Of a stretch of DNA of 6,220 bases, positions 1 through 6,220 are shown piece after piece. Position 1 is the first letter of the stretch. Every line of letters starts with the position of its first letter. A program made the translations under genes and the position numbers. The notes beneath the pieces are model-generated. The model saw only the letters and a list, made by a program, of their open reading frames with translations. It made no database searches and was not told where the DNA came from. Source of the DNA: Gammaproteobacteria bacterium (GTDB taxonomy: Bacteria > Pseudomonadota > Gammaproteobacteria > Chromatiales > Chromatiaceae); contig JAUXGQ010000112.1 of NCBI GenBank assembly GCA_030621975.1, forward strand, positions 1-6,220. Direction: 5' to 3'.

Positions 1-1095
1 CCTTTTCTCCAGCACGAGGTGGATAAACTGCCTGATCCATTCATCCAATAGAAAAAGTGGATTGGCATCTTGAATAACAGGATACGTCTGGCGTAAGACG
101 CTTTGTGAGAATTCGGAAATACGTTGCATTATTCGATGCAATCGAAGGGAAACCAGAAAAATCACCAGGGTGAAGATTGCAATAAACACCATTGCCGCAA
201 TCAGGCGCTGCCTCCTTTCCATGTTCAGGATGCGCTTTTCGGTGGCCTCTACGGAGGCTCGCGGCATGAAAGTGGCGTACTGGACATTCAGATCTATGCC
301 GTTGTACTCGGAAAACGATTGTACCGTAACCACGTAATCCGTTGTCAAAGCTTCCAACAGGCTACCTGGGGGGAGGTTGACGGGATCGCTGCTGGCGAGG
401 ACACGTCCTTCATCCGCGTCCAGCAGCGCCACCGATGTATCCTTCAAGGTCAACCTTTTACGGGAAGCAGTCAGGAACTCATCGTCTATCGGAACCACAA
501 GCATCAAATACGCCATCAAGACACCACCGACATCCTTGACGCCTTCGGCAACCAGGAGATAGGGCTTACCGCCCAGCTCCGTCAGGAAGGGTTGCACCTG
601 GCTTTCGCTCAGAAATATTTCATCGATTGCGTCCAGTTCAGGCGGCAGTTCCCGACTACTCAGCCGGTAAATCTCGCGCTTGTGGCCTTGCGGGTCCAGC
701 AGCAGGATATGGGCGGGGTGGATCTGAAGGTTCTGGAAAGTCCCAGCGGGCAGCCAAGGTGGAAATCGCCCTTGATAAGCCGGGTTTGCCGCTTCATCCT
801 CGAACCAGGACAAGGGTTCGAGGTACATGAACATACGGCGATGATTGGCCAACAATCGGGTGGCCGTAATGTAGTGCTTGATATACTGGCCGAAGCCGAC
901 CAGACTGGCCCTTGCACGTCTATCCACCTGGGCCTGCAGTTCCTTGTGGAATATTTCACGCAATGCTTTGTGCTGAATCTGATCAAGCACTACCCAGGTC
1001 ACAAGGCCGCAGACCAACCCCACCAGAATCGACAATAATGGCAAAGGAACGCGGCGCAGCAGTCGATAGACCAGGGTCTTATCTAACGGCAACAT
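1..1095 (-). CDS. Membrane-bound sensor/signalling protein, C-terminus cut by window edge
   Basis: Translating the minus strand from the ATG at 1095 gives 365 codons without a stop up to base 1, so the protein continues outside the window. It starts with a short basic cytoplasmic tail. A membrane helix follows at about residues 17-37, then a periplasmic stretch of about 260 residues, and a second helix at about 298-317. The periplasmic part holds two similar strand-turn-strand pieces, HILLLDPQGHKREIYRL (129-145) and SVALLDADEGRVLASSDP (221-238). These resemble the ligand-domain hairpins of double-Cache/PAS sensors. After the second helix, residues 318-365 look like a HAMP-type linker of two amphipathic helices. 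The missing output could be GGDEF/EAL, histidine kinase or methyl-accepting; I infer c-di-GMP or kinase signalling but cannot tell which. ATG 1095 is the first possible start after the in-frame TGA at 1111-1113. No clear Shine-Dalgarno is visible. Confidence 0.85.
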   Translation of the reverse strand, partial: MLPLDKTLVYRLLRRVPLPLLSILVGLVCGLVTWVVLDQIQHKALREIFHKELQAQVDRRARASLVGFGQYIKHYITATRLLANHRRMFMYLEPLSWFEDEAANPAYQGRFPPWLPAGTFQNLQIHPAHILLLDPQGHKREIYRLSSRELPPELDAIDEIFLSESQVQPFLTELGGKPYLLVAEGVKDVGGVLMAYLMLVVPIDDEFLTASRKRLTLKDTSVALLDADEGRVLASSDPVNLPPGSLLEALTTDYVVTVQSFSEYNGIDLNVQYATFMPRASVEATEKRILNMERRQRLIAAMVFIAIFTLVIFLVSLRLHRIMQRISEFSQSVLRQTYPVIQDANPLFLLDEWIRQFIHLVLEKR

Positions 1096-1108
1096 ATAAG
1101 GATGGGCG

Positions 1109-1118
1109 AATCATGATT
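1109..1118. repeat. Perfect 10-bp palindrome AATCATGATT
   Basis: AATCATGATT reads the same on both strands. It lies just downstream of the predicted start point of the sensor gene and 13 bp before its ATG. That is where a repressor could bind, but a 10-bp palindrome can also arise by chance. No second copy was noticed in the gap. Confidence 0.2.
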
Positions 1119-1125
1119 GATGTTC

Positions 1126-1154
1126 ATTATGGACTGGAAATCTCCCACAGCCAA
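1126..1154 (-). promoter_or_regulatory. Predicted sigma70-type promoter of the sensor gene
   Basis: Read on the minus strand, TTGGCT (1154-1149, 4 of 6 to TTGACA) is followed after exactly 17 bases by CATAAT (1131-1126, 5 of 6 to TATAAT). Transcription would start near 1119 and leave a leader of about 25 nt before the ATG at 1095. This fits the position of the gene, but it rests on a consensus match by eye. Confidence 0.45.
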
Positions 1155-1213
1155 CGGGTTAAAATAATCCAATTCACCCCTGGGCAAGACCCGCAGAGCC
1201 ATAACCATATTCA

Positions 1214-1708
1214 ATGGACAGCAATGTATCGATAGATGTATCAAATTGCCACACGCCTGGGTTCCTGCGCCGGTGCGCTGCGATTTTATATGATACCCTG
1301 GTCCTTTGTGGTGTGCTGATCGTCGCAGCCGCCCTTGTAGTGGTCCCTCTGGGCGGGATCTATGGCATAGAAATCGGAAGCGGAAATCTCCTTTTTCAGG
1401 TCTACCTGTGCGCGGTTATCTTTGTATTCTTCGCGTGGTTCTGGGTACATGGTGGTCAAACTCCCGGGATGCGCGCCTGGCGGATACGGCTGATCCGCGA
1501 CGAGGGCACCGATGTACGATGGCGCGATGCCATGATACGCTTTCTCGGCGCCATTGCGGCCTGGGCTCCGTGTGGACTTGGCTTCATATGGCTCCTGGTC
1601 GACACCAACAAGCTCACCTGGTACGACCGGCTTTCCCGTACCCGCCTGGTGATGTTGAAGCTCAATACACCCTGCGCATCATCAAAAGGGCCATTCCCAT
1701 CAGGATAA
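1214..1708 (+). CDS. RDD-family integral membrane protein
   Basis: This is a 164-residue protein of the RDD family (PF06271), small inner-membrane proteins named for conserved Arg and Asp residues. The family signatures are visible: GFLRRCAAILYD (16-27) with the Arg pair and Asp27, WVHGGQTPGMRAWRIRL (77-93), and DTNKLTWYDRLSRTRLV (130-146) with the conserved Asp138. Three hydrophobic segments lie at about 22-46, 59-78 and 109-128. The biochemical role of these proteins is mostly unknown; some members are linked to ion/proton exchange, but nothing here shows that function. The ATG at 1214 puts the Arg motif at a normal distance from the N-terminus. No good Shine-Dalgarno precedes it, and the only -10-like element (TAAAAT, 1160-1165) lacks a well-spaced -35. 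The last 15 codons or so (tail after LVMLK) overlap lptG antisense and look non-conserved. Confidence 0.9.
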   Translation: MDSNVSIDVSNCHTPGFLRRCAAILYDTLVLCGVLIVAAALVVVPLGGIYGIEIGSGNLLFQVYLCAVIFVFFAWFWVHGGQTPGMRAWRIRLIRDEGTDVRWRDAMIRFLGAIAAWAPCGLGFIWLLVDTNKLTWYDRLSRTRLVMLKLNTPCASSKGPFPSG

Positions 1709-2732
1709 GTCCAGGCAAAGACGCCGCGAGCAGCGGATTGAAATCGTAGACGACAGCCACATGGGAGGCAGCCTTGTTAAAGAGGAAAAAGCCAATCCCC
1801 ACCATCGCACCCAGAAAGGTGCGTTGTCCGATGCTTATGGACCTGAGCGAACCAAACACGAACGGAATAGACAGGAACAGCATGACCAGCGTTACCAGTG
1901 GGTTGGCCAGCTTGCCCCAGAAAGCCACTTCGTAAGCCGTCGCATCCTGGCCGTTGTCGCGCAGAAATTCGATATATCTGGACAGCCCCGAGAGTGGCAG
2001 AACGTTTGGTTTTACTACGAGTACCCGCAGTAATCCCGGTTCGATCAGAGAAGACCATTTTGAATGACTGAGTTGCCTGCTGGTCACGCCTTTGGGTGAG
2101 ATATCGTTTTGTTTTATGTCCCTCAGCAACCAGTGATCTTTTTCATACTGCGCGAAGGCCGCATGGATCGTCCTTGTCAGTTGCATGTCGTCGTTGTATT
2201 CGTAGATATAAAGGTCTGCCAGCGCGGTTTCCCCAAGAACCTTTCTAATATTCACAAACGCCTGACCGTCACGGACCCAAAAACCATACTTGGTATGCAA
2301 ACTAATCTGGTCTGATATCGCATCGGCGCGAAGGCGCTGCGCATGTTGCTCGCTGACGGGCGCAAGCAGTTCACCGATCACAATGATCACGAAAAGCATC
2401 ATCAGGATCCCCGTTTTCATAACGGAAACCACAATGCGCGCAATAGACATACCAGCCGCCCGCATGGCGACAAACTCAGATCTTCCCGCGAGCATACCCA
2501 AGCCGCTCAGGCTCCCCAGCAATACGGCGACCGGGTACAGTTCATAGGCGAAGCGAGGCATGATCAAGATCACGAAAGCGAACGCATCCGCAACCGTGTA
2601 ATCACCCTTACCGACGTCGTTCAACTCGTTGGCCAGTTCCAGAACCCCGAGCAGGCTCAACAGCACGAGCATGGCAACCAGAGTCCCAAGAGCGATCGCC
2701 CGGCCAATGTAGCGGTCCAATAAATTCATCAT
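1662..2732 (-). CDS. lptG: LPS export ABC transporter permease LptG
   Basis: LptG is one of two inner-membrane subunits of the LptB2FG exporter. It extracts lipopolysaccharide from the inner membrane and passes it to LptC and the periplasmic bridge. The protein has 356 residues (about 360 in E. coli). It opens with the typical LLDRYIGR motif and has membrane helices at about 12-33, 51-80, 101-122, 275-296, 303-323 and 332-352. A beta-jellyroll-type periplasmic domain lies between helices 3 and 4 (about 123-265). The segment AGRSEFVAMRAAGMS (82-96) matches the coupling helix that docks on the LptB ATPase. The first ATG (2732) overlaps the lptF stop as ATGA; a second ATG follows directly at 2729. 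AGGG lies 6 bases upstream of the first ATG. By eye, several basic residues known from E. coli LptG are replaced, most strikingly Lys34 by Glu32. The 3' end overlaps the convergent RDD gene by 47 bp. Confidence 0.96.
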   Translation of the reverse strand: MMNLLDRYIGRAIALGTLVAMLVLLSLLGVLELANELNDVGKGDYTVADAFAFVILIMPRFAYELYPVAVLLGSLSGLGMLAGRSEFVAMRAAGMSIARIVVSVMKTGILMMLFVIIVIGELLAPVSEQHAQRLRADAISDQISLHTKYGFWVRDGQAFVNIRKVLGETALADLYIYEYNDDMQLTRTIHAAFAQYEKDHWLLRDIKQNDISPKGVTSRQLSHSKWSSLIEPGLLRVLVVKPNVLPLSGLSRYIEFLRDNGQDATAYEVAFWGKLANPLVTLVMLFLSIPFVFGSLRSISIGQRTFLGAMVGIGFFLFNKAASHVAVVYDFNPLLAASLPGLILMGMALLMMRRVY

Positions 2733-3832
2733 GCACGACCCTGTGCCAGCCGATACCGAAGCGCCGAAAACCAGGCCGTATCCGGTAGATTAAGGCCTGC
2801 CCCGATCAGCAACATGAGAACATGTACCCACCACATACCCAGCCACAATGGGGTAACACCATCCTGCATCCAGGATTCTGAAACATCCTGCAGATTGATG
2901 AATATAAAATACAGAATGAAGGCCACCAACAAACGCCCGAAAATTCCTTGTCTGGGCAAAGATCGGCTGAGGGGAATACTGAGCACGGCAAAAACCAGTA
3001 TCGCCATTGGCAGCGATATCCGGAATTGAAGTTCCGCCTGGTCAACAAGTTCCCGCGACCTCCAAAGGTCACGGGTCGGCTTCGCCCTGTGGCGCAACCG
3101 CTGCAGCTTTTCGGTGGACAGGCTGATGCGCACTGCATATTGCTTGAACTTTCCGATCGAATAGTCGCTCGTCCCGATGACTCCTCGGTATCTATATCCG
3201 TTTTCGAGCACCAGAAAACGATCCCCGGAGTCCTTGTCAATGTATTGATGACCCTGCTCCGCGGTAATCAGCTCCACAGGACCCTGTTGACGATTCTGCA
3301 CGAAAATGCCGAGCATTTTCTTACCGTCCTCGGACAGTTTCTCCGCATAAAACACCAGATCGCCCCGACTGTACTCGTTGAACTGTCCCGCCTCGATTCC
3401 CGCCACATCCACGGACTGCTGCTGCTCATACTTCATTTCCTCAACCGTCCTGGTCGCCCAGGGCATCACCGTGAGTGACAACCAGGCCTCCACGCCGGCC
3501 AGCAACACGGCCGCCAACAGATAGGAACGGTAGATTCGAACAATGCCGACGCCGCAGGATGCCAGCGCCACCATTTCACTGTCGCGATACATCCGGCCAA
3601 GAGTAAACAGAATGGAAAAAAAGAACGCCGGTGGAACGATCCGTGGGAGCTGTTTGACGATTTCGAATCCCAGGAACTGAAAAAGCAGGCGCGGGCCCAG
3701 TTCCCCGGCCACCACGCTCTCCAGAAAGCGGATGAATATGTGGCTGGCCAATACCAGCACCAGTACCAGCAGGAACGCCAGTGTCGCTTTCATTGCCTCG
3801 CGCAACAGGTGACGATCTATAATAGCCAGCAT
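2729..3832 (-). CDS. lptF: LPS export ABC transporter permease LptF
   Basis: LptF pairs with LptG in the LptB2FG lipopolysaccharide exporter of the inner membrane. The protein has 367 residues (about 366 in E. coli). The N-terminus IIDRHLLREAMK is typical of the family. Helices lie at about 16-36, 50-76, 101-123, 272-288, 299-318 and 327-347, with a periplasmic domain at about 124-265. The coupling-helix region GRMYRDSEMVALASCGVG (79-96) should contact LptB, whose gene is not in the window. The ATG at 3832 is chosen because it puts the conserved IIDR motif at the very N-terminus. The frame stays open for 291 more codons upstream to 4705, but that part is antisense to pepA and has no LptF-like sequence. 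No Shine-Dalgarno is visible; a run of seven T lies just upstream on the coding strand. The stop TGA overlaps the lptG start, which suggests translational coupling. Confidence 0.95.
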   Translation of the reverse strand: MLAIIDRHLLREAMKATLAFLLVLVLVLASHIFIRFLESVVAGELGPRLLFQFLGFEIVKQLPRIVPPAFFFSILFTLGRMYRDSEMVALASCGVGIVRIYRSYLLAAVLLAGVEAWLSLTVMPWATRTVEEMKYEQQQSVDVAGIEAGQFNEYSRGDLVFYAEKLSEDGKKMLGIFVQNRQQGPVELITAEQGHQYIDKDSGDRFLVLENGYRYRGVIGTSDYSIGKFKQYAVRISLSTEKLQRLRHRAKPTRDLWRSRELVDQAELQFRISLPMAILVFAVLSIPLSRSLPRQGIFGRLLVAFILYFIFINLQDVSESWMQDGVTPLWLGMWWVHVLMLLIGAGLNLPDTAWFSALRYRLAQGRA

Positions 3833-3860
3833 TATCGGAGTGGAAAAAAACCAGTATTCT

Positions 3861-3878
3861 TGTAGACTGCATCCTACA
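3861..3878. repeat. Inverted repeat TGTAG-N8-CTACA
   Basis: TGTAG (3861-3865) and CTACA (3874-3878) form an 18-bp dyad, 29 bp upstream of the lptF ATG. The size and position suit an operator for lptF, but 5-bp arms are weak evidence. It does not match the LexA (CTGT-N8-ACAG) consensus. Confidence 0.25.
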
Positions 3879-4010
3879 CGAAAAACACAGACATGAGGAA
3901 TGAGGGTTGCCGGGCTCGTACCGAAACAACCGCCAGTTTTTCGGGTGCTAAACGAAAAGATAACTCGAACGCCCTCGATTCCTCCTCTGAATCCAATCCA
4001 AATAGTCCCT

Positions 4011-4016
4011 AGAGGA
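4011..4016 (+). promoter_or_regulatory. Ribosome binding site of pepA
   Basis: AGAGGA lies five bases before the ATG at 4022. This is the clearest Shine-Dalgarno in the window, and it supports the chosen pepA start. Confidence 0.7.
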
Positions 4017-4021
4017 CAGCC

Positions 4022-5524
4022 ATGGAATACAGCGTAAAATCCGGAGATCTGTCTAAACAGCGAGCCGCCTGCGTTGTTGTTGGAGTCTTCTCCCGCCGCC
4101 TCCTCTCGCCGGAGGGCAAATTCATCGACAAGCTCAGCAACGGGTATCTCACCCGCCGCTTGAAAAATGGCGATGTGATGGGAGAAATCGGGCAATCCCT
4201 GATGTTGCATGAAGTACCCGGCATTCGGGCGGACCGGGTATTGCTTATCGGCGGCGGACGACAGAAGGACTTTACGCCCGCGCGCCTGAAGAAGGCGGTT
4301 GCCGCGGCGATCGGGCTGTTGAATAGCGGGCCGGTCGTCGAGGCGGTGTTCTGCCTCAGCGGTTTCGAACCGGCGAACCACGGGCTCTACGGCACCTTGA
4401 GAGACGTTGTCACTGCCGCCGAGGATCGCGTTTATCGCTTCGACGAACTGAAAAGCGACCCGGAAGCGCCGAAACGCCCCTTGCGACGCTTGACGTTCTT
4501 TCTGTCTGACCGCAGACAGCTGACCACCGCCGAACGCGCCATCGCCCACGGCAAGGCGATCGGCCAGGGTGTCAGCCTTGCGAAGACCCTTGGAAATCTG
4601 CCGGGCAACATCTGCACCCCGTCTTACCTCGCGGACCAGGCGAAAAAACTCGGCCGGCGCTCCCGCAAGCTGCGGACAAAGGTGCTGGAAGAAGCGCAGA
4701 TGCAAGAGCTCGGCATGGGTGCCCTGCTCAGCGTGTCACGGGGAAGCCGCCAGCCCGCAAAACTGATCGTTATGGAATACCGCGGCGGCAAGGCGAACAA
4801 CAAACCCGTAGTGATAATAGGCAAAGGCCTGACGTTCGACGCCGGTGGCATCTCACTCAAACCCGCCGCGGCCATGGACGAGATGAAATATGATATGTGC
4901 GGTGGGGCCAGCGTCCTGGGCGTAGTTTCGGCATGTATCGAGCTGGAGTTGCCCATTAATCTGGTCGGCATCGTGCCTTCCTCCGAGAACCTCCCCGACG
5001 GAGACGCAAATAAACCAGGGGACATAGTAACCAGCATGTCGGGCCAGACCATCGAGGTATTGAACACAGACGCGGAGGGCCGGCTCATACTCTGCGACGC
5101 CCTTACCTACAGCGAAAGATTCGAACCCGCCGCTGTAATCGATATCGCTACCCTCACCGGGGCCTGTGTCGTTGCCCTCGGTAAACACGCCTCGGGGCTG
5201 TTCAGTGATGATGATGCCCTGGCGGAAGAGATACTTGCCGCCGGGACAAAATCCGGTGACAGAGCCTGGCGTCTTCCGCTGTGGGAGGATTACCAGAACC
5301 AACTCGACAGTAACTTCGCCGACATGGCCAATATCGGCGGTAGCGGTGCCGGAGCCGTAACCGCGGCCTGTTTCCTGTGGCGATTCGCCAAGAAGTTCAA
5401 ATGGGCCCACCTGGATATCGCCGGCGCTGCCTGGGATACGGGAAAAGAGAAGGGAGCGACCGGACGCCCGGTTGCGCTACTGGTACAGTTTCTGTTGAAA
5501 CGCTGCGGAATCAGCAGCTTATGA
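4022..5524 (+). CDS. pepA: Leucyl aminopeptidase PepA (M17 family)
   Basis: PepA is a cytosolic di-metal aminopeptidase, normally hexameric, that removes N-terminal residues, notably leucine, from peptides. The protein has 500 residues (503 in E. coli) and opens with MEYSVKSGDLSKQRAACVVV, very close to the E. coli protein. The N-terminal domain covers about 1-165 and the catalytic domain the rest. All expected active-site residues are present: metal ligands Lys268, Asp273, Asp291, Asp350 and Glu352, and catalytic Lys280 and Arg354, within VIIGKGLTFDAGGISLKP (264-281) and the NTDAEGRL signature (348-355). SNFADMANIGG (430-440) and AHLDIAGAAW (462-471) are also typical. An AGAGGA ribosome site sits five bases upstream. 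The gene is divergent from lptF and its stop overlaps the holC start. E. coli PepA also binds DNA (cer recombination, carAB control); whether this one does cannot be read from the sequence. Confidence 0.97.
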   Translation: MEYSVKSGDLSKQRAACVVVGVFSRRLLSPEGKFIDKLSNGYLTRRLKNGDVMGEIGQSLMLHEVPGIRADRVLLIGGGRQKDFTPARLKKAVAAAIGLLNSGPVVEAVFCLSGFEPANHGLYGTLRDVVTAAEDRVYRFDELKSDPEAPKRPLRRLTFFLSDRRQLTTAERAIAHGKAIGQGVSLAKTLGNLPGNICTPSYLADQAKKLGRRSRKLRTKVLEEAQMQELGMGALLSVSRGSRQPAKLIVMEYRGGKANNKPVVIIGKGLTFDAGGISLKPAAAMDEMKYDMCGGASVLGVVSACIELELPINLVGIVPSSENLPDGDANKPGDIVTSMSGQTIEVLNTDAEGRLILCDALTYSERFEPAAVIDIATLTGACVVALGKHASGLFSDDDALAEEILAAGTKSGDRAWRLPLWEDYQNQLDSNFADMANIGGSGAGAVTAACFLWRFAKKFKWAHLDIAGAAWDTGKEKGATGRPVALLVQFLLKRCGISSL

Positions 5525-5949
5525 CGCGGGTGGATTTTTACGTACTGGGGGCACACACTCAGGGTGACCGTTTCAACTTCGCCTGCAGATTGGCCGACAA
5601 GATTTATCAACAGGGTCGGCGTGTCCATCTGCAGGCATCTACCGATGCCGAGGCAAGACACCTCGATCGGCTACTCTGGACATTCCGCCAGGGAAGTTTC
5701 GTCCCCCATGGCCTGCAGGCAGAAACGGATCCGGTTGTTACCCCGGTGCTCATCGGCCACACGGATCAAGCGGGAGAGGAATGCGATGTCCTGATCAACC
5801 TGAGCGCGGACATACCGGGGTTTTTCAGCCGCTTCGAGCGGGTCGCCGAGGTAATCGATCAGGACCCACAGATCCGCAGTGCCGGCCGCGAACGCTTTCG
5901 CTGCTATCGAGACCGCGGTTACCCACTGACGTCCCATGCTATAGACTAA
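5521..5949 (+). CDS. holC: DNA polymerase III chi subunit HolC
   Basis: HolC (chi) belongs to the clamp-loader assembly of the replicative polymerase. It binds psi (HolD) and the C-terminal tail of single-strand binding protein. The 142 residues match the usual family length (147 in E. coli). Family features seen are DFYVL near the N-terminus (5-9), ACRLADKIYQQGRRVHL (21-37), the hallmark LDRLLWTF followed by SFVPHG (48-64), DVLINLS (89-95), and a C-terminal FERVAEVID (105-113) with RERFRCYRDRGYPLTSH (123-139). The ATG at 5521 overlaps the pepA stop as ATGA, so translation is probably coupled. The frame is open further upstream to 5377, but that part is the pepA coding region read in another frame. 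Only a weak GGAA lies about 10 bases before the start. Confidence 0.95.
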   Translation: MTRVDFYVLGAHTQGDRFNFACRLADKIYQQGRRVHLQASTDAEARHLDRLLWTFRQGSFVPHGLQAETDPVVTPVLIGHTDQAGEECDVLINLSADIPGFFSRFERVAEVIDQDPQIRSAGRERFRCYRDRGYPLTSHAID

Positions 5950-5952
5950 AAG

Positions 5953-6220
5953 ATGGACAGAGACAATCAGAACCCCGATAAGCCATACGGCTCGCAAGCG
6001 CTCGATTCCGATGCCGGCCTATTCGAGAACGACAATGCTCGACGGGCCGCAACGACCCCCGAATCGCCCCTTGATGACGAGGAGATACTACCGTTGCTGG
6101 AGGAGGTAATTCGACCCCAAGGTTCCGTTAAAGGCGTATGGGACAAGGCGCAATCCGGGACTCAACCGGGGCTTTCGCCCAGGGCCCGCTATCCTGAGCC
6201 ACCCGGCACGGACTTCGAGC
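5953..6220 (+). CDS. Acidic, proline-rich protein of unknown function, C-terminus cut by window edge
   Basis: An ATG three bases after the holC stop opens a frame that runs 89 codons to the window end without a stop. I do not recognise a family. The visible part has 18 acidic and 9 basic residues and 11 prolines, with no long hydrophobic segment, so it is probably cytosolic and largely disordered. One short ordered-looking stretch stands out, LDDEEILPLLEEVI (40-53), an acidic patch running into a small amphipathic helix. The tight spacing after holC suggests the same transcript, and in many relatives valS follows holC, sometimes after a small unknown gene. The start lacks a clear Shine-Dalgarno, so translation may depend on ribosomes finishing holC. 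A role tied to chi is only a guess from position. It is a plausible gene because the frame is long, open and in operon position. Confidence 0.65.
   Translation, partial: MDRDNQNPDKPYGSQALDSDAGLFENDNARRAATTPESPLDDEEILPLLEEVIRPQGSVKGVWDKAQSGTQPGLSPRARYPEPPGTDFE

Larger units (their letters stand above)
3833..4021. promoter_or_regulatory. Divergent lptF/pepA control region with CGAAA half-sites
   Basis: This 189-bp gap must hold the start signals for both lptF-lptG (minus) and pepA-holC (plus). I found no sigma70 pair good enough to call on either strand. CGAAA occurs at 3879-3883, 3922-3926 and 3954-adjacent 3953-3957 on the plus strand and inverted (TTTCG) at 3939-3943. These form two overlapping dyads: CCGAAA-N12-TTTCGG (3921-3944) and TTTTCG-N9-CGAAAA (3938-3958). 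A regulator binding here is an inference. Confidence 0.4.

Noticed and set aside
124..1038. 304-residue plus-strand open frame resembling a gene
   Set aside because: It is antisense to the sensor frame. Its product is rich in Gln, His and Arg without domain-like structure, while the opposite strand gives clear membrane helices and Cache-like motifs across the same bases.
1135..1165. Plus-strand promoter for the RDD gene: TGGAAA (1135-1140), spacer 19, TAAAAT (1160-1165)
   Set aside because: The -10 matches 5 of 6, but the -35 is only 4 of 6 and the spacer is two bases long; too weak to annotate.
3921..3944. CCGAAA-N12-TTTCGG read as a terminator hairpin
   Set aside because: A six-base AT-rich stem with a 12-base loop lies between divergent genes, where no transcript ends. 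It is better treated as a possible protein-binding dyad.
3833..4705. 291-codon N-terminal extension of the lptF frame
   Set aside because: This part is antisense to pepA and its 5' gap, and shows no LptF-like sequence. The family N-terminus IIDRHLLRE starts right after the ATG at 3832.
4853..5410. 185-residue minus-strand frame within pepA
   Set aside because: It is a shadow: the plus strand encodes the M17 catalytic domain with every metal ligand intact.
5377..5520. N-terminal extension of the holC frame inside pepA
   Set aside because: Chi proteins begin at the DFYVL strand just after the ATG at 5521, and the ATGA overlap with pepA supports that start. The extra codons are pepA read in another frame.

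Overview
This is a housekeeping segment of a gammaproteobacterial chromosome of moderately high GC. The arrangement lptG-lptF on the minus strand, divergent from pepA-holC on the plus strand, with an RDD-family membrane protein converging on lptG, is characteristic of Gammaproteobacteria. Protein-level differences from Escherichia coli, and an extra gene after holC, point to a lineage outside the Enterobacterales. I cannot name the genus.

Layout. Positions 1-1095 (minus) hold the first 365 codons of a two-pass membrane sensor protein. Its output domain lies beyond the left edge. A 118-bp divergent gap (1096-1213) carries a fair sigma70-type promoter for this gene. An RDD-family membrane protein follows (1214-1708, plus). 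Its 3' end overlaps the 3' end of lptG by 47 bp. lptG (1662-2732) and lptF (2729-3832) lie on the minus strand, with lptF upstream and an ATGA overlap between them. They encode the two membrane subunits of the lipopolysaccharide exporter. A 189-bp divergent region (3833-4021) separates lptF from pepA (leucyl aminopeptidase, 4022-5524). pepA overlaps holC (DNA polymerase III chi subunit, 5521-5949) by ATGA. Three bases after holC, an acidic, proline-rich unknown protein begins (5953) and runs off the right edge.

How the genes relate. LptF and LptG form one complex, and their stop/start overlap suggests coupled translation at matched levels. pepA, holC and the unknown gene look like one transcription unit. 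The RDD gene and the sensor gene are single units as far as the window shows. No RNA gene, mobile element, CRISPR array or convincing rho-independent terminator was seen. I see no new multi-gene system. The points most worth checking are charge changes in the predicted LPS-contacting part of LptG, the truncated sensor protein, the unknown gene after holC, and repeated CGAAA half-sites in the lptF/pepA divergent region.
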